A stretch of 64,000 bases of DNA, taken from NCBI GenBank assembly GCA_000750105.3, contig JPHH03000010.1, positions 496,001 through 560,000 on the forward strand, in the 5' to 3' direction. The position numbers were made by a program, and so were the translations under genes. This document shows, piece after piece, positions 54,241 to 64,000 of this stretch (position 1 is its first letter; every line of letters begins with the position of its first letter). This DNA is from Tolypocladium sp. Sup5 PDA-1. Its lineage: Eukaryota; Ascomycota; Sordariomycetes; Hypocreales; Ophiocordycipitaceae. Below the pieces are notes generated by a model. It ran no database searches. It saw nothing but the letters and a program-made list of their open reading frames with translations, and was not told where the DNA came from.

Positions 54241-57200
54241 TTCTAGAAACATGTACGCCTGCCTTTGCGGAGAAGATGCAGTCCAAGGTCGGCAATCTTT
54301 TAGCGGTGCACAAGGACAGGAGACCCCAGAGAAGACCATGGTTGACAGCGAGGCTGCCTGATGAGTACCCTGTGGTCCAGACTCTACCCAATGGCCGGCG
54401 GTAGGGAAAAGTGTGAGCTCAATTCGGGAGTTGTATTGACGAAAATAACAAACCCTCTGCCTCCGTGGCTTGACCCCTGTTCACTACGAAGTAATACCCA
54501 TTGGGCCATCGCCATGCTTGCCCGCCCCTCAAGAAAATCACAACCTCCATTACGTACTCTGCATTCGTAAGTGTCTGTATGGACAGCCCCAAGCCACCTC
54601 ATTATAGACACCCGAGGGCTTTAACTGGCTCCGAGACATCGAAAGAGAAATACCTAGCGCCCGTCACTTCATCCTCTTCAAGCCAGCTTGGGCACCAACT
54701 GCAACTCCCGGCCTAGAATGTGGCTGGCTGCGCTACGGGATCGCTGCGGACCATAATCCGTACTACATGTATTAACTGCGCGACGCCCGTTTGGCTCATT
54801 GCTGTTGATCTGTCATACTTGGGACCTCTCTGCAGATCGGTCTTGGCCGTCCCACTTACAGCTCCGCCTCCCAAGGATTACAAAGGTCAAAACAATACAA
54901 ACGCTATTGCCTTGATAGGTAATGTTTATGAATAGTACGTCGATTATAGCCATAAACGCATGCTGAGGGGGCTTGTATTGTTTTCACCTTTGAGATCCGT
55001 GTGGGTTGTCTTTCCCGTCCCGTTTGCGTAGTGGCTGCTTACCCGTCTGCGGGACGTATTGGCCTCCGACAAAGAAAACAACGGAGAAGCTCCACCCGAA
55101 CCATCGCAGCTCAATTCCGTCTGTCTGCCGTGACGAATTGCAATATATTATGCACGACGGGGGCCAATCGGATGGCAACGGCGCTGAGTCGGTGACCGGG
55201 GGGGGGGGCATGAACCCCTCCGCCATGCTCGCGTCTCACCAGCTGCAAACACTCTTTTCGGCCAAGCTGAGCATCTATGCCAGTCCGAATCTTGGAGGGT
55301 GTTTTGGTGCGGGACAGCAGCCCTCTGACGACGGTTGTGGCCAATTCGATGCCCACCGAGAGTTTAAGCGAGTCGATGTTCATGTACAAGTACGTACTTG
55401 CAAGTGCTACCTTACATACGAGTTGTCTTGTTGCATTGAGCTTCCAGAGAGATCCCGTGGCGGCGCCTCCCCTCCCAGCCGCGCTTGCTGGGGGTCCTGG
55501 GTCGAGATCGATGTCTTGCGGATGGGGTTGGGCTGCAACAGATCTGCAGGTGCGGGAGCTCCTCTCAACAGCCAGCCTCATTGCCAGCAGGTGAGGAGCT
55601 GAAGCCGAATTAGCCGGGGTGACGAGGCTTGACCCGCCCGGTGAGCAGTGTTTAAGAGGCGGAGGCTGAACGAGGTTGAGGATTCGTCCCTCAATGTTGA
55701 CTGCGAGCATCGACGACATGTGACAAGGCGAAAATGCGGTTCCAATGGCGGACAATAGACGAGATGCTCGGCGGCTAGACACGCTTGGGGCCTCGGGGGC
55801 GCTTTTCAGCAGCACTGCATGTCTTGGCTAGACAACTCAGCTGCATGGGGCGACGTCGGTGGCGACAGCTGGGAGTACAAAACGCCTGCTATCGGGAACT
55901 GCTCAAGCGAAGAAGGGGAAGAAGTCGAGACCACGTCCCAACAGATGGATTGTCTTGGAACGCCTTCACCGGGTGCAACCAAACCCATCCTGCAGCCTGG
56001 CCGTTCCGCGACGATGGCACCGCAATTGCGTAAGAGCAATTCGTCTGAGGGACTATCTTGTGCTTTGAACCTCACTGACATCATGGTTCCACTGGACACA
56101 GCTTCATGTTAATCCCGCCTGGTTCCACGAAAATGATGTCTGCGTGAAATCACAACCAGTGACATCTTCATGCATCTGTGTCTCGCCTCTCGATGTGGCT
56201 GTCGCTGAATGCATGCTCAATTTAACTACAGCCTCATCGGAACTCGATGCCCCAGCCTAATTGTGTACCATGGTGGGCGAATCAGATCAATCCGCATTGT
56301 CTTATGCCAGCCATTGAAGTGTGAAAAGGCCGTGGTGCTCCATGTCAAATGACGGCAGTGTCTCGCTTATTGACTCACCAGTCATGCATAGACTTTTGAA
56401 CATCTGACGCTAATAAGTTACGACGCCCGCTTTCTCAGAAGACAGAGACTTGACGGATACTATGAAGTACGTGCATACGATTCGACGGGCTATTGCATTG
56501 ACAAGGTCGCATCTTGAGCGGACTTCATGTTATATGTGCCGGAACGAGACGAAGCAGCAGACGGGTGCAACCCAGCAAGTCTTGCGTGATCTGTCGCTAG
56601 ACCAGATGACTTTCGACCCTGCCGGTCCTGCCTTGTTCAGTTAGATTTACGTATTTGCAAATGCTGTGCGAATTTCAACTTGTTCATGCGCTCTTGCCGA
56701 GTTCATGTTGTGGAACTGAGTCGCTTGAGAGTGGGATCTTGCAAACAGTTCGTAACCCCGCCGAGGACGGACAATCAAGCATTGCACTGTGTTGAAGGAC
56801 AAGCAAACTCTCCATGATAACACTAGCCTTCGAATTGTCGAAAAATTCAATGGAGTGGTGCCAATAAATTTCTACGATTGTCACCGAGCATCACCAAGTG
56901 TTCTACTACTGTTGGTGGCCCTACAGGGTAGGCTCCTTTCATTACCCATCCCCAACCCCAAGCACACAGCCTCTCTTTCGGCCCAGGTCTGCCTGACAGC
57001 CATTGATATACCACGAAATGATACTTTAGCGACAGGCGTGTGGGGCAGGAATCGTGGGTCGTGGGAGCCGGCAACGTGCAAAAAGGAGACGTGATGTGGC
57101 TTTGTCCCCTCACTGAGCCAACTATTATTGGCTTGGATGGTACGGGGTACGCTGCGCATCCTCCGTTGTCGAGGACATCACCCGTCATCGCCCTTGCGGA

Positions 57201-57698
57201 TTGCGTGATGAATCGAGCAGACAAGCATCGCCAACCCCTTGACGAGCTGCAGTTCGCAAGACACAGGCAGCACTGTAACAACGCCCCCCGTTACCTCGCC
57301 GCCCAAAAACCTCTCCTCACAACCACACTCACATCTATCACCACAGCAGTCAAGTTTCTGAAGAAGCAAAATTGCAACTCGCCTACAGCTACCCACGTTA
57401 AGCCCCCCCTCTCACATTCGTATTCGCACCCTCGCAAACCCTCACTCTGAGCGCACTCGCAAAACCCTTCACTCTGAACAAAGCACTCGCAAAAAAAAAA
57501 AACCCTTCACTCAAAGCATAAAAGGAAAAACGTGTCATAATATACATCCAAACCACACCCTTCGCCCAGACGCCATTGCCCCCCCTGTCCCCTTCCCCTT
57601 AGTTCCCCTCCTAGCAAGCAAAAGCAAAACGAGCAAAGAGCATCATAGCAGAGCGGTTGTTGAAAGCTGTAATGAAGCTGATGGAAGCCATGCGCCGT
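54241..57698. other. Long gene-poor region
   Basis: About 3.5 kb with many short overlapping frames; the longest (234 codons, 55111-55815, -) shows no domain, no consistent composition and no clear start. I found no transposase, reverse transcriptase or terminal repeats. An imperfect tandem repeat at 57428-57517 lies in the 3' flank of the ASH1-like gene. Confidence 0.5.
57428..57517. repeat. Imperfect tandem repeat, about 26-33 bp, three units
   Basis: The unit CACTCGCAAAACCCTTCACT recurs three times with variation (57428-57452, 57453-57483, 57484-57517); the last unit carries a 12-nt A run. The repeat ends about 180 nt beyond the stop codon of the ASH1-like gene. Confidence 0.7.
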
Positions 57699-60220
57699 TC
57701 AATGCTCGGGCGACACCACGCGGATCTTAGCCGCGGATGACTGGCGCGCCGACGCGGCTGATGTCTTCCGGCCTGCGGCGGCGGCGGTGGCCTTCTTGGT
57801 CGGCGTGCCCTTTGCGGGGGATTTCTTTCCCGGTTTCTTGTTCTCGTCGCCCATGGCGACAATGGTCAGGCTCGAGGCGCGCGACGAGACCTGCTTGGTG
57901 CGGGCGAGCTGGCCGTACGTCTTGACCACCTTGGTGCTCTTCTTCTTAATCAGAGCGCCCGTGCTGGCGCGACGCTTGGTAGGGGTGGCCTTTGATCCCA
58001 GGGCAGCCTTCTTAGCGTTGACTGTGATGCTCGATACGCCCTTCTTGAGGGCCGTGGCCGCACCCTTGGCGACCTTGAGGCTGGCGTTGGAGATCGACCG
58101 CTTCACCCCCTTTGCGGGCTGAATCTTGCGCTTCTTCGCTTTGCCATTGTCTGCCTCGTCCTCCCCGAGCAGCTCCTTGAGCTTGCGCTTGCCGGCCTTA
58201 ACGGTGGCCTTGACCACCTTCTTCAGGTCCGTCTTGGGGGCGCGGGGCTTCGGGCCCAGCACGCCGCGGCAGTTGTGCTCGCCGCAGAGGCAGATCTGGA
58301 CGTTCTTGGCCGAGAAGGGGTCAAAGTTGTAGTCGTAGGTGAGCTCGTCTCCCGTCACGATGGGCCTGTCGCCCGCGAAGAGCGCCATTCTCGGCTGCCC
58401 TGAGACGATCCATTTAATCATCCGGCAGTTGGGGTTGCAGCTGTGATTGACGAAGCGGGCGATGCTGCCTGTGGTGGCGTCGATGATCATGTTTTGGTCG
58501 AAGCTCATCAGGTAGTAGCACTGCGAAGAGTCAGCAACAGAAACATGACACAATTCGACCCCCCTGGCATACCTCGTTGTCCTTGTAGACTTCATTCATG
58601 CGGCGCTCGCACTCCTCCTCGGTGATAATCTCACCGGCATACTCCATGATGATCTGATTGGGCCGGAAGCAGCGGTTGCTTCGGACGCCGTAGCCGCGGT
58701 CAGACGTCTTGATGACCTCAACGCCGACGCGGTACTTGCCCCCCTTGGCCCGTCGAGCCGTGAGGTCCTGAAAGGCGCGATTCGTGCAAAACTGCTTGCC
58801 GACATTGCAGTTGGTGAGGTCACACTCGTACAGCATGATCCGGTTTTGGCAGCTCTCGCCGCAGCCATCCTCGGGCTTGCACACGCACTTCGACTGATAG
58901 TCGTGCAAGTGCGGGAGCTTGCGCCAGTAGTCCTTGGAGTCACCAATGAACCGGTCTGGGCAGCAGCGTTAGCAAACAAACAATGGCCGGCAATTGGACG
59001 GGACGGGGGTCGAGCATACTCTTAGTCATCTTCTTCCACTCATCCGGCTTGGGTTGGCCAGGGGGCAGGGGGTTGCAGATTTGGTAGGGCAGTTTGAAGT
59101 CGCGCCCAGCGAGGAGCATGCGCAGGCCGGTGTATATGGGCAGCGGCATGGTCTTGTTGACGCGGCCGCTGGGGATCAGCTCGGGCAGCTGGGCGAGCTT
59201 CTTCTTCTCGGCCGTGGTGAGGCCCTTTGACATGTCTAGGGGCGCGTCCTGGCCCGCGTAGAGGCCCTTGTCGAGGTACTTCTTGACGCGTCGCTTGCGG
59301 GTGTTGGTGATGGGCTCCGACTCCTCCGCCTCGGGCTCCGGGGCGGGCTCGACCTTGGCCTTCTTGCGGGCCGGCGGCGCGGGCTCATTGGGGTCGACGT
59401 ACTTGCCGTTGGACCAGACCGTGTGCAGGACGGGGCGCTCGTCGACGCCAGTAAACTCGTTGGTGTCCTGCAGGCGCCGCAGCTCACGCGACATCTTGGC
59501 CACGCCCTTGTCGACGGCCTTGCGGCCACGCTTGCCCATGGTGGACAGCTTGGACCCCAGCGATGAGACGCCCGAGAAACGCGCGGTAGAGGTACGCTGG
59601 GCGGCGGGCGGCTGCCTCGCCTGGCGACGCGTGCGCGGCGTGTCGAGGCCCGCGGGGGACCACTGCAGTTGCAACGCGTCGATGCCCGCTTTGAGGGCCC
59701 TGTTCTGCCTGCGCGTCGCGCTCGACGGGGTGCCGGCGGCGGCGGCGGCGGCGGCCACCTCGATGCTGCCGACCAGCGTGTCGCCCGAGATGGTGCGACG
59801 CCTACGGTCCGCGACCACGTCGCCATTGGCGCGTCGTTTGCCATGGCCGTCGGTGCCACTCAGCTTGGCGAGGTTGTAGACAGGCGTCGAGGCGCGTGCT
59901 CGCTTCTTCCGGCGCGCAGGAGACGAGGGCGACGGGGGAGACGGGGGAGACGGCGCCTTTGCTGTGGTGTTGGTGCTCGTGCTCGTGCTCGTCTCCGGCT
60001 CGTGGTGCTTGTGCTCGTGCAGCCGGACGGGGGGCGCGTCGGCCGCATCGTCGGCGACGGTGATGACGTCGTGCTTGGAGGTGTCCGAGTGCAGGCTCGC
60101 GCTGTCGGCCACGGTCGTGGGCGGCGTGGACCCCGACGACGCGAGATTCGACGAAGTGTCTGTCGCGATCCCCGACGACGACGAGAAGCTGCCGCCCTCG
60201 GCGAAGAGAGACATTGACAT
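57699..60220 (-). CDS. ASH1-like SET histone-lysine methyltransferase
   Basis: Nuclear histone H3 lysine methyltransferase, predicted to act on H3K36. Three exons (59020-60220, 58573-58955, 57699-58520; introns 64 and 52 nt) give 801 aa with phases closing. Residues 1-390 are disordered, rich in Ser/Thr/Pro, basic patches and an alanine run near 154-162. Then comes an AWS domain (CVCKPEDGCGESCQNRIM...CNVGKQFCTNRAFQ), the SET domain (SDRGYGVRSNRCF, MEYAGEIITEEECERRM, RFVNHSCNPNC, GDELTYDYNFD) and post-SET (CLCGEHNCRGVLG). The C-terminal 230 residues are Lys/Ala-rich and histone-H1-like (KKATAAAAG, SPAKGTPTKK). No WW or SRI domain is visible, which argues against SET2 and for the ASH1/NSD type. 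The start MSMSLFAEGG is the first ATG; a second at Met-3 is equivalent. Confidence 0.93.
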
Positions 60221-63014
60221 TGGTGCGGTTTGAGCGCAGACAAGAGCTAGAGCAGGCTTGCCAGCATGTGAACGGGGCCGTAAATATCAGGCACGGCGGG
60301 CAGCGGGCATCAAAGGCGTGGGTATCTGCAAGTGTTTGGTGTTGGGGTTGTTGATGTGTTGTGGTGCGGGAAGCAAGCCACCTAAAGAGAGTTGACGATT
60401 GGGTGCTGCTTGAGCGACTGTTGGCCACAGACGCGCTTGGCCTGGCCAGGGAGGGACCGACTGCGTATTAATAACCGCGACCACCGCCTCAACCACCACA
60501 AACAATGCAGCCGCCGCGGGTCAAAAAGCAGATTCAGCCACGAGACTCGGCGGCAACGAGGCCGGCTGGAGCTGTATCTCGTCTCTGGCAAAGTCGACGA
60601 TGCCGTCCTCGGGCAGCAAGACGCCAGACGGACAGACGGACGCGTGAGATGCTGCGGCTGTTGTTGGTGACGGACGGTGCGTGCGTGTGCGTGTAGGAAC
60701 AGAGTGCGGGTGTAAGCGGTGGGAACGGGCGCAGGCGGTTTTATTGCGAGGCTGGTATTTGGTAGACACAATCCTCCTCCTCCTCCTCCTCCTCCTCCTT
60801 GACTCTCCTCTCCCCTCCTCATCCGCGTCCTCCTTCCCGTCACGCCTCACTGTTTCGTAACAATCCACTTCTCGTGTTGCTCCTCGTCCAGACTCCAATT
60901 CATATGCCCTCTGCGTCACCCTCACCTTGTCTGGTCCGCCACTTACACGCACTCCCGTTTTGCCCCGAGCCCTCATCACGTTGCTGCAGCACGACGTGTT
61001 GCGCCTTGCAACCTTGGGTATCGCCTTCTGCAGCCTCGGTGCACTTCGTTTGCACGTAGACGGTACGAAACCCTCGCGTATATACATGTTGGACGCGGCC
61101 CTCCTAAGGAGGCATCCCAGGCACGGTCGACTCCCTAGTCATGACTGAAATTCCCCGTGAGCGCCTAACACGGTCTCCATGATATTCCATGCCTGTGCAT
61201 CCCTCATGATGTGAACGATCCCCGTAATCCCCAAACCTTTGCTTCCCCGTTGCTCGGCTGCTGCATCGGCGCCGCCGGATTGTTCAGCCGTTGCTCTCGA
61301 TGGGGGCCGGCCTGGGGCTGGATCGAGGTCTAAGCTCCAGGTTTCGGGCGCCACTCGCCATGGCGAAAAGCATAAATGCCGTTGGCCTTGTTGTTGCTTG
61401 CGCCTCGAGCATATGCACGATATCTAGATTGGTGACACTGGCGGCCTGTTTTCACAATGAGGCTATTTTGCTGTTGAAACAGCGACATATCAGCCCCAAT
61501 GCCAGTCATATAGATGCTGCTGCCCAGGCGTCTCGCAAACGTGCGATTGCTCGCGGGCTTGGTCGCATGGCAGGCAAGCACAGGGGGAGTGTCGTGATGT
61601 TGCGCGTTTTGAGAGATGAGGGCCCGTACGCCCTTGATCAGCAGGGACATCGCCGTGTCCTGCGGTGTTGCGGGAGAACTCGACGCGTAAACACCGACGG
61701 CGACATACGAGCGGCGACACGCCTGATCAGCTGCACCGCTACACATCGAAATTTACTGTTCCTCATTGTTCCGGCACATTGGATGAAGATTCGGTGTTGC
61801 GGTCTGGCGATGGCCTCCCTCCGGCCCACTGAGACAGAGTCACCCGGGGCGGACAACAGGAACAACAGTGATCAAGCGATCTAGTCTATCCAATCGCGAA
61901 AGGGCCGACCTTTCAGGTTGTTCGGTTGGCGATTTCGACCGCTGTAACGACTTGTGATTCCGTCATGATTTCGCATGGCGATGGTCATCAGGCCAGGTAA
62001 GCCACGGTGCACACTCCTCATCCACCCCGACAGCCGGACCGTCACCCTGGCCAGGGCATCAAAAGCACACGCCGACGAGGCATTTCCGAATGTTGGTGCC
62101 CAATAACAGCCTCAATGGCACTGCGATCGCAACATCTCCTCGAAAAATCCGTGAGGCTCCTCGCCATCTGGTCTTCGAGTATCTGCCTTATGGATGGGGT
62201 GTGAAAGGCGGGACAACCCGGCCTTGCCCTCAATCGGATTCTTCCCAAACACTCGTCATCTCGCGTGAATTGACAAGTTGGAACAAGCTCACGGCTGGCC
62301 GGCAGCTCGCGTGTGCCTCGTTCATCCGTGCCTATCACGCATCTCACACCTATCCTGAGGCTGAAGGACCAGTGGTTGCCTTGCGTCAGTCACGGTATTG
62401 CAACTTTGCCCTCCTGGCCCTACAGTTGACATTCAGGCTTGTCTGGGCAATTGGATATACGAGAGATTTGTCAGGGATTGAACGGCAGGACATTTGCGGC
62501 CTTGAAGCCCGAAGAATGTGCTGCCGACTTCCAGGTTCCCGACCTGCTCACCTCCTCACCTCCTCGATCCGGCGACTACCCATCACGACCATACCTAGGT
62601 AGTTGCAGTGCAGGCACCAGTACCCCCGTCAGGCTACCTCTCACTCCTCTAATGTCATTTACGCCACAGGTGCATTGCACAGAAAAAGGACGAAGCTTTT
62701 TTGGGTGCGATTACTTGAGCTGGACGGCGAGGGTCAGCCGTTGTTCCACCGAATCTCATCACATCATCACCTCAGTCACAGAGAAAACAATCACCACGCA
62801 GAGCGCGTCATCCGCAATTGGCAAATCTATTGAGAGTCCACGCGCTATAAACGACGCCTGCAAATTAGAGTGGGGGTATTATCGCGGCTATATAAAGCAG
62901 AGCAGCAAAAAGCAAGTGAGGCAACAGATGGCCATCGAGATGGCTGCGCACAAATCCTTCCGGCAGCCGCCCGCGTGCTTCGCCGACAGTCTCCTCGAAA
63001 AATCCCATCCCCCT
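60221..63014. other. Long intergenic region
   Basis: About 2.8 kb between the 5' end of the ASH1-like gene and the 3' end of the SFH5-like gene. It contains a (TCC)9 microsatellite and several chance frames (for example 61291-61884 on +, 60521-61087 on -) without domains. I see no supported gene. Confidence 0.5.
60772..60798. repeat. (TCC)9 microsatellite
   Basis: Nine perfect TCC units on the plus strand, about 550 nt upstream of the ASH1-like ATG; GGA repeats on the gene strand. Confidence 0.9.
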
Positions 63015-64000
63015 TTACGGGGCCGTCTCCTTGTCGGCGGCCTCAGCGGTCTCGGTGGTGGGCTTGGCCTCCTCAGCCTTGCCGTTGACCTCAGCCTTGT
63101 CGGCTCCAGCCTCGACCACTGCAGCGGCTGGCTTGGTCTCCTCCACCGGCTTGAGCTCCTCGGGCTTGTCATCCTCAACCTTGGGCACCTCAGGCTTGTG
63201 CTCCTCGGGCACCTTGGAGTCGGACACGGCAGCCACCGGAGCCTCGCCAGCCTCCGCAGGAACAACCTCCTTCTCGACAGCCACGTCCTTGAGCGTCACA
63301 GTGAGTCCATCCTTGACGCTGGGTCCCTGGCCGCCATACTCCTTGGGCAGGCTCGCCGCAATGCCCTTGAGCTCCGTGGCCAGCGTCGTGCCCGAAGTCA
63401 TGGGGTGGAACTTGCGTAACGTGGCGGGCGCGAGGAAGAACTTCATGGCGCCAAACATCCAGCCCATGATGGCGGGCACGTTGACAAAGTACTTGTGCGC
63501 CAGCAGCTCCGGGTACGCCATTGAAAAGGTCTGGATCGTCTCCTTGCTGGCGGCCTTGACGTCCGGGTCCATGCGGAAGAAGCTGACGGACTGGTAGTCG
63601 TGCACCTGCAACATCTGGTGCGGGTCGTCGGCGTCGGCGCCCTCGGCGATGGGCTCCTTGATGTCGTCGAGGTGCAGCTGCTGGACGCTGAGCTCCATGA
63701 GTGCGGCGCGCCACTTGATGAACCTGAGAGCGCGTTAGATGGCACCAGCTGAGGATCAGGTTCGAGGAGGGTGCCTACTCTTGCACGTCGCCAAAGGTGG
63801 CCTTGTTGTCCTTGACGGAGCCGTAGATGTTCCAGGTAATGACCGTCTCCTTGCCCGCGTCGTCCTTGTGCGTCGTCACGAAGCCCAGGTCGCCAAACTT
63901 CTTGCGGTCAAAGGCCTCGGCGACGAGCGCCGCCGGGTTCACCTTCTTGCGCCACTCGAGCGCAGAGGCGAGCTGCTTCTCGGCCGCGGCCACGTCGCCG
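63015..64000 (-). CDS. SFH5: SFH5-like CRAL-TRIO phosphatidylinositol transfer protein (5' end outside window)
   Basis: Sec14-like lipid transfer protein, cut by the window edge. The last two exons are seen: 63779->64000 and 63015-63723 (55-nt intron 63724-63778, joining DVQE to FIKWRAALMELSVQQL). The visible part begins inside the CRAL-TRIO N-lobe (AAAEKQLASALEWRKKVNPA). It continues through DPHQMLQVHDYQSVSFFRMD, the lipid-cavity strands (YPELLAHKYFVNVPAIMGWM, FFLAPATLRKFHPM) and ELKGIAASLPKEYGGQGP. The C-terminal 100 residues are a low-complexity Glu/Pro/Lys/Val tail that varies in the family. The wording of these blocks is characteristic of fungal SFH5, which exchanges phosphatidylinositol at ER and plasma-membrane contacts. 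The start codon lies beyond 64000; the ATG near 63993 is internal. Confidence 0.9.

Noticed and set aside
55111..55815. 234-codon minus-strand frame
   Set aside because: No domain, mixed composition and no convincing start; a decayed gene is possible but not supportable.
59669..60217. 182-codon plus-strand frame antisense to the SET gene
   Set aside because: Arises from the Ala/Ser-rich repeats of the real gene on the other strand.
58573..60220. Reading the SET gene as SET2
   Set aside because: No WW or SRI domain in the 801-aa protein; the AWS-SET-postSET core with a basic tail fits ASH1/NSD-type enzymes better.
60521..61087. 188-codon minus-strand frame
   Set aside because: Contains the translated (GGA)n microsatellite as poly-Arg and otherwise shows no protein-like pattern.
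61291..61884. 197-codon plus-strand frame
   Set aside because: No domain, start or composition signal, with similarly long frames on the opposite strand.

Overview
The window is nuclear DNA of a filamentous ascomycete (Pezizomycotina, most likely Sordariomycetes; a Hypocreales-like genome is my guess, not shown). Short 45-82 nt GT..AG introns interrupt most genes. The gene content is fungal: DUF6590 protein, PFA5-type palmitoyltransferase, SFH5, ASH1-type SET methyltransferase, cytosolic IleRS and a fungal multimodular NRPS. Genes are monocistronic and widely spaced, with no operons, rRNA, tRNA, CRISPR or intact transposon that I could see.

Layout. 0-16 kb is mostly housekeeping or conserved genes: an SDR dehydrogenase (-), a multi-exon DUF6590 protein (-), an 810-aa coiled-coil/proline-rich protein (+), a small basic protein (-), cytosolic isoleucyl-tRNA synthetase (+, 6 exons including a 6-nt microexon) and a small coiled-coil protein (-). 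16-24 kb holds a convergent pair of FAD enzymes, a Baeyer-Villiger-type monooxygenase (+) and a KstD/fumarate-reductase-like dehydrogenase (-), which may act on the same ring-containing substrates. 24-33 kb is accessory in character: at least four, probably five, diverged copies of one small helical protein family on the minus strand. Two look intact and closely related, one is more distant, one carries a single in-frame stop, and one is a relic. The readable copies share a TATA-type upstream element. A 7TM receptor (-), two small charged proteins (-) and a PFA5-type DHHC palmitoyltransferase (-) follow.

34-57 kb is dominated by one intact 13.6-kb NRPS gene (39520-53163, -) predicted to make a 4532-aa, four-module enzyme: remnant C, A-T, C-A-T, C-A-T, C-A-T, terminal C. 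It has no epimerase, thioesterase or reductase domain, and I recognised no tailoring enzyme or transporter beside it. It is flanked by two broken genes: a frameshifted conserved hypothetical just past its 3' end (38347-39042) and a frameshifted SET-domain relic just upstream of its start (53787-54240). A 54-aa cysteine-rich (zinc-ribbon-like) ORF lies at 36429-36593.

57-64 kb returns to conserved genes: an ASH1-like H3K36-type SET methyltransferase (-) and the 3' part of an SFH5-like CRAL-TRIO phosphatidylinositol-transfer protein (-), cut by the window edge. Long gene-poor gaps (3.8-5.7, 8.2-10, 16-18.7, 34.5-36.4, 36.6-38.3, 54.2-57.7 and 60.2-63 kb) contain no ORF I would defend.
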